NCBI RefSeq assembly: GCF_002085925.2
Contig: NZ_CP053562.1
Coordinates: 662,001-726,000 of the forward strand
Length of the DNA: 64,000 nucleotides
DNA from: Thioclava electrotropha
GTDB taxonomy: Bacteria > Pseudomonadota > Alphaproteobacteria > Rhodobacterales > Rhodobacteraceae
Direction: 5' to 3'
Shown here: in pieces, positions 53,452 to 61,901 of the stretch
How positions within the stretch are numbered: the stretch's first letter is position 1
Layout: each line of letters begins with the position of its first letter
The notes under the pieces: generated by a model
Databases searched by the model: none
What the model saw: the letters and a program-made list of their open reading frames with translations, nothing else
Told to the model about the DNA's origin: nothing
Position numbers and translations under genes: made by a program

Positions 53452-54431
53452 GCGGCACCTTCCAGTTCATCCTCGATATGCGCTTGGATGATCGCGTCAA
53501 AGCTGTCTTCCGAGGTAAAGCCGAGCTGGCGGGCGCGGGTCGCGTCGAAGCCTGCGGCCCAGCTCTCGCACATCTTGGTGATCATCGCGTCTGGCTCGCG
53601 CCGGATCAGGGCGACAGCCTTTTGTCCTGCAACTCGGCGCAAGGCTTCGATCTGTTCGCCGACTGTGGCGCTGACACCCGGCATCGAAAGGTTGCGGCGC
53701 GGCCCGACCTCATCCAGATCGATATCGGCTGCGTGCATCATGAAACCCACTGCCGAGCGCGGCGAGGTGTGCCAGTGCCGGATCGTCTCGGGCACCGGAA
53801 GCACGGCTTCCTGACCCACCAAGGGTTCGCGCAGGATGTTCGAGAAGAAGCCTGACGCTGCGGCATTCGGTTTGCCCGGACGGATGCAGATCGTGGGCAG
53901 GCGGATGCCGATCCCGTCGAAGAAACCATGGCGCGAATAGTCCGACAGCAGCAATTCGCAGATCGCCTTCTGGGTGCCGTAGCTGGTCAGGGGCGTCGCG
54001 TGGAACTCGTCGGGGATCGGATAGGGCAGGGGCGCGCCCACCACCGCGATGGAAGAGGCGAAGACCACCCGCGGACGATAGCCATCGGCGAGGTTCGCGT
54101 GACGGATTGCCTCGAAGAGCGCGCGGCTGCCGTCGAGATTGATCCGGTAGCCCTTTTCGAAATCTTTCTCGGCCTCGCCCGAGACGATCGCGGCTAGGTG
54201 GAAGATCACATCAGGCCGCGCGGCGATCAGTTTCTCTGCCGTGCCTGCTTCGGACAGGTCGGCTTGCAGGCAATCGGTGGTGCCTGAGTATCCCTCCGGC
54301 GTTTCCGGGGCGACTACGTCGACCAGCGACAGGTGGTCGACCGATTTGCCCTGAAGCGGCGCTCCTCGGACGATTCGATCGGTGAGTTTTCGGCCAACCA
54401 TTCCCGCCGCGCCGACAATGAGTGCGTGCAT
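53448..54431 (-). CDS. NAD-dependent epimerase/dehydratase, D-erythronate dehydrogenase (DenD)-like
   Basis: This 327-residue extended SDR starts ALIVGAAGMVGRKLTDRIV (nucleotide motif GxxGxxG) and has FHLAAIVSGEAEKDFEKGY, VFASSIAVVGAPLPYPIPDEF and the SYGTQKAICELLL active-site Tyr/Lys near residue 150. The combination closely resembles DenD, which oxidises D-erythronate at C2. First gene of the minus-strand operon with the 3-HIBADH-like and dehydratase genes. Its 5' flank carries a GTTGTAATGTTGTCTGA element shared with the xylX promoter region. A wider role on four- or five-carbon acids is possible. Confidence 0.85.
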   Translation of the reverse strand: MHALIVGAAGMVGRKLTDRIVRGAPLQGKSVDHLSLVDVVAPETPEGYSGTTDCLQADLSEAGTAEKLIAARPDVIFHLAAIVSGEAEKDFEKGYRINLDGSRALFEAIRHANLADGYRPRVVFASSIAVVGAPLPYPIPDEFHATPLTSYGTQKAICELLLSDYSRHGFFDGIGIRLPTICIRPGKPNAAASGFFSNILREPLVGQEAVLPVPETIRHWHTSPRSAVGFMMHAADIDLDEVGPRRNLSMPGVSATVGEQIEALRRVAGQKAVALIRREPDAMITKMCESWAAGFDATRARQLGFTSEDSFDAIIQAHIEDELEGAA

Positions 54432-54475
54432 AACGTGTCTCCTCCCTGAGAAATTCGCAGTCCAGCATCAAAAAT

Positions 54476-54492
54476 GTTGTAATGTTGTCTGA
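54476..54492. promoter_or_regulatory. Candidate shared regulator site, copy 1
   Basis: GTTGTAATGTTGTCTGA lies between divergent denD-like and FAD-oxidase genes. The same sequence with one change occurs upstream of the xylX-like gene (56810-56826), where it runs into a perfect CTGACAT/ATGTCAG repeat. Probably bound by the GntR/FCD regulator encoded at 56034. Confidence 0.5.
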
Positions 54493-54585
54493 TAACCAGA
54501 TATATGCGGGATGCAAATCATTTTTGTCCAGCTGGTCGAGATGGGGCGACGGGCGAGCACGAAGAACAAGAGTGGGGGGAGAGGC

Positions 54586-56004
54586 ATGCAGAAAGGTGAG
54601 GCGGCGGAGGAACTTTGCACGATGCTGGACGGCGACATGGTCTCGACCGATGCCGGGCTGATCGCGCGCCATTGCCAGGACTGGCACGGCGACATCACCA
54701 GTTCTGCCATTGCGCTTTTGCGACCGCGGAGCACCGAAGACGTATCCCGCGCCGTGCGAGCCTGTGCAAAGCTCGGGCTCGGCGTTGTGCCACAGGGGGG
54801 GCGTAGCGGACTTGCTCTGGGCGCGGTGCCCGATGCGCCTGAGTCTCAGGTCGTGTTGTCGCTCGAGCGTATGGACCGGGTCCGCAGCCTGAGCGCACAG
54901 GATTTCACGGCGGTTGTCGAAGCTGGTGTCGTGCTCGAGTCGTTCAAGGAAGAAGTGGCCGAGGCCGGTCTCTACTTCCCGCTCGCGCTCGGCGCGCAAG
55001 GCACCTGCCAGATCGGTGGCAATGTCTCGACCAATGCGGGCGGGGTGAACGTCCTGCGCTATGGAATGACGCGCGAGCTGGTGCTCGGGCTTGAGGTCGT
55101 CCTGCCGGACGGTCGCGTGCTCGATCGGCTCAGTCGGCTGCGCAAGGATAATCGCGGGATCGATCTCAAGCAGCTTTTCATCGGAGCCGAAGGGGTGCTG
55201 GGCATCGTCACGGCCGTGTCCTTCAAGCTGATGCCCGCACCCGACCAAGTCTCGACCGCGTTGCTGGCGCTCGACTCGCTAGAAGACGCGATCGAGCTTT
55301 ACCGTCTCGCGCGTCGCCAGTGCTGTGACCTGATGTCGGCCTTCGAATTCCTGCCCGCTGAGGCATTCACGCTCGCGCGCGAGGGTATTCCCGATCTTTC
55401 GTTGCCGCTTGAGCCCGCACATCGCGCCTATGCGCTGGTTGAGCTTTCGGGCTCGGGTCTCGTCGATATCGAGGCTCTTCTTTCTCAATTCCTCGAACTG
55501 GCGATGGAAGAGGGGCTCGTGCGCGACGGCGTGGTCGCGCAGTCGAAAGCTCAGGCGCAGAATATCTGGCTGGTGCGTGAGGGGATGAACGAGGGGCAGG
55601 CGCGGCGCGGAAAACATCTGCGCACGGATCTCTCGGTGCCGCTTTCAGAACTGGCTGCGTTCGTCGCTGAGGCCGAGGCGGCGGTCGGAGAAGCCTTGCC
55701 CGGGGCGGTCTGCGTCTCCTACGGTCACGTGGGGGATGGCAATGTGCATCTGAACGTGCTGCCAGACCCGGAGGGCATGGAGGCGCTCGATCAGCAGATT
55801 TTTCGAGCTAAAACAGTTCTCAACGGGGTCTTGGATCGCTATGACGGTTCGATCAGCGCAGAGCACGGGGTCGGACGTCTCAAGAAGGCCGACTTCGCCG
55901 CGCGCGCGTCTTCGGTTCAGCATGATCTGCTGGGGCGGATCAAGCGGGCGATCGATCCAAATTTGACGATGAACCCCGGGTGTCTGATCGACCTCGAAAG
56001 TTGA
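54586..56004 (+). CDS. FAD-linked 2-hydroxyacid dehydrogenase (GlcD/D2HGDH family)
   Basis: This 472-residue flavoprotein has a PCMH-type FAD domain (GLGVVPQGGRSGLALGAVP near residue 70, then GAQGTCQIGGNVSTNAGG near residue 137) and an FAD-oxidase C domain ending YGHVGDGNVHLNVLPDPEG, SAEHGVGRLKK and a closing MNPGCL. Relatives oxidise D-2-hydroxyglutarate, D-lactate or glycolate with an electron-transfer acceptor. Start at 54586 behind GGGGGAGA; 25 upstream codons to 54511 are less plausible and overlap the promoter. Next to a regulator and the route to 2-oxoglutarate, so D-2-hydroxyglutarate or a 2-hydroxy sugar acid are reasonable substrates. Confidence 0.9.
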   Translation: MQKGEAAEELCTMLDGDMVSTDAGLIARHCQDWHGDITSSAIALLRPRSTEDVSRAVRACAKLGLGVVPQGGRSGLALGAVPDAPESQVVLSLERMDRVRSLSAQDFTAVVEAGVVLESFKEEVAEAGLYFPLALGAQGTCQIGGNVSTNAGGVNVLRYGMTRELVLGLEVVLPDGRVLDRLSRLRKDNRGIDLKQLFIGAEGVLGIVTAVSFKLMPAPDQVSTALLALDSLEDAIELYRLARRQCCDLMSAFEFLPAEAFTLAREGIPDLSLPLEPAHRAYALVELSGSGLVDIEALLSQFLELAMEEGLVRDGVVAQSKAQAQNIWLVREGMNEGQARRGKHLRTDLSVPLSELAAFVAEAEAAVGEALPGAVCVSYGHVGDGNVHLNVLPDPEGMEALDQQIFRAKTVLNGVLDRYDGSISAEHGVGRLKKADFAARASSVQHDLLGRIKRAIDPNLTMNPGCLIDLES

Positions 56005-56033
56005 CGGACTTGGGACGAGATGAGGAATGAGTG

Positions 56034-56750
56034 ATGGATAATGAGTTCGAGCAGATTGCCCGCACGGATCACCTGCCAACGCGGATCGCCACGCAGTTCG
56101 CCAAGCGGATTTATGATGGCGTGCTGAAAGCCGGTGACAAGCTGCCGACAGAGCATGCGATGTCCAAGACCTTCGGCGTGAGCCGCACCGTCGTGCGCGA
56201 AGCGATTGCGCAACTGCGCAACGAAGGGCTGGTCGAGACGCGACAGGGTGTCGGTGCCTTCGTGGTGGAGCGCAAAGCACGCCAGATCCGTCTCGAGGAC
56301 GGCAAGAAGATGGACCGGCACGCCTTCAACGATCTCTATCAGGTGCGCGTGCCGCTGGAGATGGAAGCGGCTGCACTCGCAGCAGTGAACCACACCGAGG
56401 CCCAGATGGCGGCGCTCGACGCCGCGATGATGGGCCTGTCGGGTATTCGTGATTGGGGCAAGTCGGGCGTCACCGCCGATCTCGATTTCCACCGCATCAT
56501 CGCCGAGGCGACGGGCAATGACTATTTCGTGCAATTCGTCACCGCGATCTCGGAGCGGATCAGCCATGTCATTACGATCGCGCGCGCCGAGGGGCAGCTC
56601 GACGATGTGATCGCGTGGACGATCGAAGAGCACGGGGCGATTTGCGAGGCCATTCGAGCGCGCAATCCCGCCGCGGCACGGGCCGCGATGCAGCGCCATC
56701 TGGTCAACTCCGCGGAGCGTGTCGGCCTGCAGTTCGAGTTCGTCGAGTAA
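56034..56750 (+). CDS. GntR family regulator, FCD (FadR-like) subgroup
   Basis: This 238-residue regulator has the winged helix RIYDGVLKAGDKLPTEHAMS, then KTFGVSRTVVREAIAQLRNEGLV, and an FCD domain with metal/ligand His in DLDFHRIIAEATGNDYF and EEHGAICEAI. ATG at 56034 follows GAGGA; a GTG one codon earlier is an alternative. Lies between two transcription units sharing the TGTTGTCTGA motif, so it most likely controls the denD, FAD-oxidase and xylX units in response to a sugar acid. Confidence 0.93.
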   Translation: MDNEFEQIARTDHLPTRIATQFAKRIYDGVLKAGDKLPTEHAMSKTFGVSRTVVREAIAQLRNEGLVETRQGVGAFVVERKARQIRLEDGKKMDRHAFNDLYQVRVPLEMEAAALAAVNHTEAQMAALDAAMMGLSGIRDWGKSGVTADLDFHRIIAEATGNDYFVQFVTAISERISHVITIARAEGQLDDVIAWTIEEHGAICEAIRARNPAAARAAMQRHLVNSAERVGLQFEFVE

Positions 56751-56810
56751 GCTGAGCATCACATACGCTTGAGCCGCATAGGCGGCGCAGAATAGGGGTT
56801 GTATTTTAGG

Positions 56811-56839
56811 TTGTAGTGTTGTCTGACATCATATGTCAG
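56811..56839. promoter_or_regulatory. Candidate shared regulator site, copy 2 with palindrome
   Basis: TTGTAGTGTTGTCTGA overlaps a perfect inverted repeat CTGACAT-CAT-ATGTCAG (56823-56839), upstream of the xylX-like gene. Length and symmetry suit a GntR/FCD operator. The left part is shared with 54476-54492. Confidence 0.55.
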
Positions 56840-56891
56840 TGCGGTATGAGGAGATACTGCGCCCGACAACATGGAGGGGGAATTGGCACCT

Positions 56892-58049
56892 ATGCTCAAT
56901 TTGGAAACGGGCCGTATTTTGCCCGAGGATGACGCACGCGCCCTGCTGATCGGCCGGGTCTGGTCGAAGGCGGAAGGCGGGCCCTGCGTAACCGTTCTGC
57001 GCAACGGAATCCTGCACGATCTTTCTCATATCGCAGCGACGGTTTCCGGGCTTCTGGAGTGCGACGATTTGCAAGCATGCCTGAGGCGCGACGATCTGCC
57101 GGTGCTCGGAGCTTTGGAGGGTTTCATGTCCGGCGAGGCCGGTCATCTCTTGGCGCCGATCGATCTTCAGGCGGTGAAGGCCGCGGGCGTCACCTTCGCT
57201 GAAAGTATGCTGGAGCGCGTGATCGAAGAACGCGCCGGCGGCAACCTTCAGGCCGCGCAGGACATTCGCGCCAAGCTTGCTCCGGTGATCGGTGAGAACC
57301 TGCGCGATATCTCTGCCGGATCGGAAGCCGCTGCGAAAGTGAAGGCACTGCTGCAGGAGATGGGCCTCTGGTCGCAATATCTCGAGGTCGGCATTGGTCC
57401 GGACGCAGAGATCTTCACGAAGGCCCAGCCCATGTCATCTGTCGGATGCGGTACCGAGATCGGCATCCACCCGATTTCGGACTGGAACAATCCCGAGCCC
57501 GAGATTGTGCTGGCGATCCGCTCGGATGGCACGATTCTTGGTGCGACGTTGGGCAATGACGTGAACCTGCGCGACGTCGAAGGTCGCTCGGCGCTCCTGC
57601 TCGGCAAGGCCAAGGATAACAATGCCTCCTGCGCGATCGGGCCGTTCCTGCGGATTTTCGACGACCATTTCACGCTCGCCGATGTCGAGACCGCGGTCGT
57701 CACTCTGCGCGTGCGCGGCACCGACGGGTTCGAGATGGCGGGTGAGAGCCGCATGGAGGCGATCAGCCGCTCGCCCGCCGAACTCGCCCGGCAGATGCTC
57801 AATCGCAGCCACCAATATCCCGACGGCGCGGTCCTGTTCCTCGGCACGCTTTTCGCGCCGGTGCAGGATCGCCGTGCGCCAGGGCAGGGCTTCACCCACG
57901 AGACCGGCGACGAGGTCGAGATTGCTTCGCCGCGGCTCGGGACTCTGGTGAACCGCGTCGCTCGCTGTGATGCCTGTCCCGAATGGGTCTTTGGCAGCCG
58001 CGCGCTGATTGCCAACCTGGTCGCCCGCGGCCTCGGCGACAGGGTGTAA
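56892..58049 (+). CDS. XylX-like 2-keto-3-deoxy-pentonate dehydratase (FAH family)
   Basis: This 385-residue fumarylacetoacetate-hydrolase-fold enzyme resembles Caulobacter XylX: KAAGVTFAESMLERVIEERAG is followed by SQYLEVGIGPDAEIFTKAQP, NNPEPEIVL (metal-binding Glu residues), GNDVNLRDVEGRSALLLGKAKDNNASCAIGP (in two parts) and the closing GSRALIANLVARGL. It would dehydrate a 2-keto-3-deoxy-pentonate to 2-oxoglutarate semialdehyde. The ATG at 56892 gives the family start; an ATG at 56871 lies within the GGAGGGGG Shine-Dalgarno itself. First gene of an operon with TRAP transporter and KGSA dehydrogenase. Confidence 0.9.
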   Translation: MLNLETGRILPEDDARALLIGRVWSKAEGGPCVTVLRNGILHDLSHIAATVSGLLECDDLQACLRRDDLPVLGALEGFMSGEAGHLLAPIDLQAVKAAGVTFAESMLERVIEERAGGNLQAAQDIRAKLAPVIGENLRDISAGSEAAAKVKALLQEMGLWSQYLEVGIGPDAEIFTKAQPMSSVGCGTEIGIHPISDWNNPEPEIVLAIRSDGTILGATLGNDVNLRDVEGRSALLLGKAKDNNASCAIGPFLRIFDDHFTLADVETAVVTLRVRGTDGFEMAGESRMEAISRSPAELARQMLNRSHQYPDGAVLFLGTLFAPVQDRRAPGQGFTHETGDEVEIASPRLGTLVNRVARCDACPEWVFGSRALIANLVARGLGDRV

Positions 58050-58053
58050 GCGG

Positions 58054-58590
58054 ATGCAGAAACTTATCGCACTCTTCTACCGAGGCCTCGACATCCTGCT
58101 GGCGCTTCTGCTCGCCGGGATGGCTCTGATGGTCTTTCTCAATGTCATCCTGCGCTACGCGTTCGATAGCGGCATTGCCGTCTCGGAGGAAATGTCGCGC
58201 TTCTTCTTCGTCTGGCTGACCTTCATCGGCGCCGTCGTCGCACACCATCACCATATGCATATGGGCATGGAGACAGTGGCCGCGGCCTTCGGTCGTCGCG
58301 GACGCATGGTCCTGATGGGGCTGAGCGAGATCGTGATCATCGGCTGTTCGGCGGTGCTCTTTATCGGCACATGGAAGCAGCTGCCGATCAACATGACGAT
58401 GGGCGCTCCGGTAACGATGATGCCGATGGGCTTTGTCTACGGCACCGGGCTGTTCACGGGTGCCGGGATCATCCTCATCTCGCTCGAGCGGCTCTTCCGG
58501 TTGCTGACCGGTCGGATGAGCGACGCCGAGTTCGCCCGCTTCGCAGGCCAACATCATGACGCTGAAGATATCGAGGGGCGTGCATCATGA
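58054..58590 (+). CDS. dctQ: TRAP transporter small permease (DctQ-type)
   Basis: This 178-residue protein has four hydrophobic helices (LLALLLAGMALMVFLNVILRYAF, then WLTFIGAVVAHHHHMHMGM region and two more) and the family pattern SEEMSRFFFVWLTFIGAVVA. It is the small membrane subunit of a tripartite ATP-independent importer for organic or sugar acids. ATG at 58054; overlaps the large permease gene by ATGA. Confidence 0.92.
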   Translation: MQKLIALFYRGLDILLALLLAGMALMVFLNVILRYAFDSGIAVSEEMSRFFFVWLTFIGAVVAHHHHMHMGMETVAAAFGRRGRMVLMGLSEIVIIGCSAVLFIGTWKQLPINMTMGAPVTMMPMGFVYGTGLFTGAGIILISLERLFRLLTGRMSDAEFARFAGQHHDAEDIEGRAS

Positions 58591-59864
58591 CCCTCGTTGT
58601 CTTTCTTGTCGCGCTCATCGGCGCCATGGCCATCGGGGTTCCTGTTGCCTTCGCTCTGATCTTCTGCGGCATCGCGCTGATGGAATATCTGGGGATGTTC
58701 AACACCCAGATCATCGCCCAGAATATGGCGATCGGGGCGAATACCTTCACCCTTCTCGCGATCCCGTTCTTCATTCTCGCAGGCGAACTGATGAATGCCG
58801 GCGGGCTCTCGCGCCGGATCATCGACTTCGCGATCGCCTGCGTCGGGCATATCCGCGGCGGTCTGGGCATCGTCGCCATCATGGCGGCGGTGATCCTCGC
58901 CTCGATCTCTGGCTCGGCTGCCGCCGATAGTGCCGCACTCGCTGCGATCTTGCTGCCGATGATGAGCCGCGCCGGCTATGACGTGCCGCGTTCCGCCGGC
59001 CTGATCGCCGCAGGTGGCGTGATCGCGCCGGTCATCCCGCCCTCGATGGCCTTCATTATCTTCGGCGTCGCGAGCAACCTTTCGATCTCCAAGCTGTTCA
59101 TGGCTGGCATCGCACCTGGTGTCCTGATGGGGACCGTGCTGATCGTCACTTGGCTCTTCGTTGCCCGGAAGGACAAGGCCGAGACGCTGCCGCGTGCCAG
59201 CTGGGGCGAGAAAGGCCGGGCAGGGATGCGCGCAATCTGGGCGCTTGGCATGCCGGTGATCATTCTCGGCGGTATCAAGTTCGGTGTCGTCACCCCGACC
59301 GAGGCTGCGGTGATCGCGACCTTCTATGCGCTCTTCGTCGGGCTCTTCGTCTATCGCGAACTCACCTTGAAATCCCTGCCGGGCGTGTTCATCGCGGCAG
59401 GTCGTACAACGGCGGCGATCATGTTCCTTGTCTGTGCCGCGCTGGTCTCGGCTTGGCTCATCACGATGGCGAATATCCCCGCCGAGCTCGGCAGCATCAT
59501 CGAACCGCTGATCGAGCATCCGAAGCTGCTCATGGCCTTCATCATGGTGCTGATTATTATGGTCGGCACCGCCCTCGATCTCACGCCGACGATCCTGATC
59601 CTGACCCCGGTGCTCTTGCCGCTGGTGCAGAAGGCGGGGATCGATCCGATCTACTTCGGTGTGATGTTCATCATGAACTGCTGCATCGGACTTCTGACGC
59701 CGCCTGTCGGTGTCGTCCTCAACGTGGTCAGCGGGGTCGGGAGGATCCCCCTTGGCCGTGTGATCATCGGTGTCTGGCCCTTCCTCGTGGCCGAGATCCT
59801 GGTGCTCTTCGTTCTCGTGGCCTTTCCGCAGATCGTGCTCGTTCCGGCACATTGGTTCTACTGA
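58587..59864 (+). CDS. dctM: TRAP transporter large permease (DctM-type)
   Basis: This 425-residue protein has about 12 membrane helices and the DctM signature segments: AIPFFILAGELMNAGGLSRRII, ASISGSAAADSAALAAILLPMM, AAGGVIAPVIPPSMAFIIFG and the C-terminal LTPPVGVVLNVVSGVGRIPLG (quoted in parts). It forms the transport channel, driven by Na+ or proton gradient. Overlaps dctQ, and dctP follows after 50 bp. Confidence 0.95.
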   Translation: MTLVVFLVALIGAMAIGVPVAFALIFCGIALMEYLGMFNTQIIAQNMAIGANTFTLLAIPFFILAGELMNAGGLSRRIIDFAIACVGHIRGGLGIVAIMAAVILASISGSAAADSAALAAILLPMMSRAGYDVPRSAGLIAAGGVIAPVIPPSMAFIIFGVASNLSISKLFMAGIAPGVLMGTVLIVTWLFVARKDKAETLPRASWGEKGRAGMRAIWALGMPVIILGGIKFGVVTPTEAAVIATFYALFVGLFVYRELTLKSLPGVFIAAGRTTAAIMFLVCAALVSAWLITMANIPAELGSIIEPLIEHPKLLMAFIMVLIIMVGTALDLTPTILILTPVLLPLVQKAGIDPIYFGVMFIMNCCIGLLTPPVGVVLNVVSGVGRIPLGRVIIGVWPFLVAEILVLFVLVAFPQIVLVPAHWFY

Positions 59865-59914
59865 CCGGTCACGGGTCAACATTTGCCAACGTTAATTTCC
59901 AAAGGGAGGAAACA

Positions 59915-60943
59915 ATGAAAACCAAGGCAATTAAAGCAGCGCTTCTGCTTGGCACGATGGTAGCGGTCGCAAGCCCTGCCGCAGCCGAATTCCACGACCG
60001 CACGATCCGGATTTCCAACGGTGTCGCCGAGAACCACCCGGTGCATAATGGCGTCGATGCGATGCAGCAGTGTCTTGACGACAAGACCGGCGGCAAGATG
60101 AAGCTTCAGGCTTACTGGAGCGGTTCGCTTGGCGGCGACCTTCAGGCGACCCAGGCGCTTCGCTCAGGCACGCTCGACGCGGTGGTGACCTCGTCCTCGC
60201 CGCTTGTCGGGATCGAACCAGCGCTCGGTGTGTTTGATCTGCCGTTCCTGTTCCAGACCAACGAGGAAGCCTACGCCGTCATGGATGGCGATTTCGGCAA
60301 GTTCCTGAATGACAAGCTGGCCGACAAAGGGCTGGTCAACCTCGCCTATTGGGAGAACGGGTTCCGTAACGTGTCGAACTCGAAGCGTCCGATCACCAAG
60401 TGGGAAGACCTCAAGGGCATCAAGATCCGCGTGATGCAGAACAATATCTTCCTTGACACCTTCGACAATCTCGGTGCCAACGCGACGCCGATGGCCTTCG
60501 GCGAAGTGTTCTCTGCACTGGAGACCGGCGCGATCGATGCACAGGAAAACCCCTATGTCACGATCGACACTTCGAAGTTCTACGAAGTGCAGAAATATAT
60601 CAGCGAGACGAAGCACGCGTATACGCCCTTCCTCTTCCTGTTCTCGAAGCCGATCTTCGATACGTTCGATCCCGACGAACAGGATGCGCTGCGCACCTGT
60701 GCAGTCAAGGGCGGCTCAGTCGAGCGCAACGTGATCCAGGATCTCAACAAGAAATCGCTCGAGAAGATGGAAAAGGCCGGGATCAAGTTCAACAAAGTCT
60801 CGCCTGAAGAGCTGGCTCGCATGCGTGAGAAGTCGCAGGTCGTCTACGACAAGCACCGCGACGAAATCGGTGGCGACGTCATCGATCGGGTGCAGAAGAC
60901 GATCGACGGGCTTCGCTCCGAGAAGAAAGCGAGCAGCAACTGA
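59915..60943 (+). CDS. dctP: TRAP transporter substrate-binding protein (DctP-type)
   Basis: This 342-residue periplasmic protein has a signal peptide (ending AAAE-F near residue 25) and the DctP fold: RISNGVAENHPVHNGVDAM, PFLFQTNEEAYAVMDG, LKGIKIRVMQN with the conserved Arg that binds the ligand carboxylate, and PMAFGEVFSALETGAIDAQEN. The Arg supports a carboxylate substrate such as an aldonate. AAGGGAGGAAACA precedes the ATG. Confidence 0.95.
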   Translation: MKTKAIKAALLLGTMVAVASPAAAEFHDRTIRISNGVAENHPVHNGVDAMQQCLDDKTGGKMKLQAYWSGSLGGDLQATQALRSGTLDAVVTSSSPLVGIEPALGVFDLPFLFQTNEEAYAVMDGDFGKFLNDKLADKGLVNLAYWENGFRNVSNSKRPITKWEDLKGIKIRVMQNNIFLDTFDNLGANATPMAFGEVFSALETGAIDAQENPYVTIDTSKFYEVQKYISETKHAYTPFLFLFSKPIFDTFDPDEQDALRTCAVKGGSVERNVIQDLNKKSLEKMEKAGIKFNKVSPEELARMREKSQVVYDKHRDEIGGDVIDRVQKTIDGLRSEKKASSN

Positions 60944-61062
60944 GGCTGCGTAATGTAGTCTCAAGCTGATCCGCCCATTCCCTCGGGCGGATCAAGAGGC
61001 GGGCCATGTCCTCCGGCCCGCCTCTCCCTTTTTGGTCACGACACGGACACGAGGATAGGGCG

Positions 61063-61824
61063 ATGAACACATTCGATCTCTCAGGCAAAACCGCACTGGT
61101 CACCGGCTCGTCTCGCGGTCTGGGCAGAACCTTCGCGGAGGCGCTGGCGGCCGCGGGCGCGCACGTGGTGCTCAACGGGTTTGATGCCGCACGGCTCGAG
61201 CAGACTCGAAAGGAAATGATCGAACAAGGCTACGACGTGAGCGCCGCGGCCTTCGACGTCTCCGACGAGGCCGCCGTGCGCGCGGCGTTCGAGAGGCTCG
61301 ACGCGGAGGGGCGCACCCCGGACATTCTGGTGAACAATGCCGGTATCCAGTTGCGCCGTCCGATGTTGGAACTGAGCGCGGCGGACTGGCAGCGCGTGCT
61401 CGATACCAACCTGACCTCTGCATTCCTTTGTGGCCGCGAAGCAGCTTCGCGGATGATCGCGAAAGGGGGCGGCAAGATCATCAATATCGGCTCGCTGATG
61501 AGCGACCTCGCCCGCGTCACGGTCGCGCCCTACACGGTCGCCAAAGGGGGCGTCAAAATGCTGACGCGGTCGATGGCGGCGGAGTGGGCCGGCTCGAACA
61601 TTCAAGCGAACGCCATCGGACCCGGCTACATGATGACCGACATGACGCGCCCGCTTCAGGAAGATCAGGATTTCGACAGCTGGGTCCGCGGGCGCACACC
61701 CGCCGGGCGCTGGGGAAAGCCCGAGGAATTGCAGGGCGCGGTGGTATTTCTCGCCTCGTCGGCCTCGGATTTCGTGAACGGACAAATCCTCTACATCGAC
61801 GGCGGCATGACGGCGGTTCTTTGA
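61063..61824 (+). CDS. SDR oxidoreductase (gluconate 5-dehydrogenase-like)
   Basis: This 253-residue short-chain dehydrogenase has TGSSRGLGRTFAEAL near residue 15, NNAGIQLRRPM near residue 90, Ser in INIGSLMSD and Tyr-x3-Lys in APYTVAKGGVKM near residue 155. RSMAAEWAG and AIGPGYMMTDMT are typical of gluconate/idonate 5-dehydrogenases. NADP preference may follow from the basic/polar motif. ATG at 61063 was preferred over an upstream ATG at 61006 lacking domain content. Located between dctP and the semialdehyde dehydrogenase. Confidence 0.92.
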   Translation: MNTFDLSGKTALVTGSSRGLGRTFAEALAAAGAHVVLNGFDAARLEQTRKEMIEQGYDVSAAAFDVSDEAAVRAAFERLDAEGRTPDILVNNAGIQLRRPMLELSAADWQRVLDTNLTSAFLCGREAASRMIAKGGGKIINIGSLMSDLARVTVAPYTVAKGGVKMLTRSMAAEWAGSNIQANAIGPGYMMTDMTRPLQEDQDFDSWVRGRTPAGRWGKPEELQGAVVFLASSASDFVNGQILYIDGGMTAVL

Positions 61825-61901
61825 AACCGCGCGCATTGAACGAAGGGTCTCTGCGACGCCGTTCTGCGTCGGGCCCGGTGACGAATTAACAAGGAGACAT
61901 C

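Noticed and set aside
58554..59882. 442-codon minus-strand ORF opposite dctM
   Set aside because: Extremely Asp/His/Arg-rich, typical antisense translation of a membrane protein gene.
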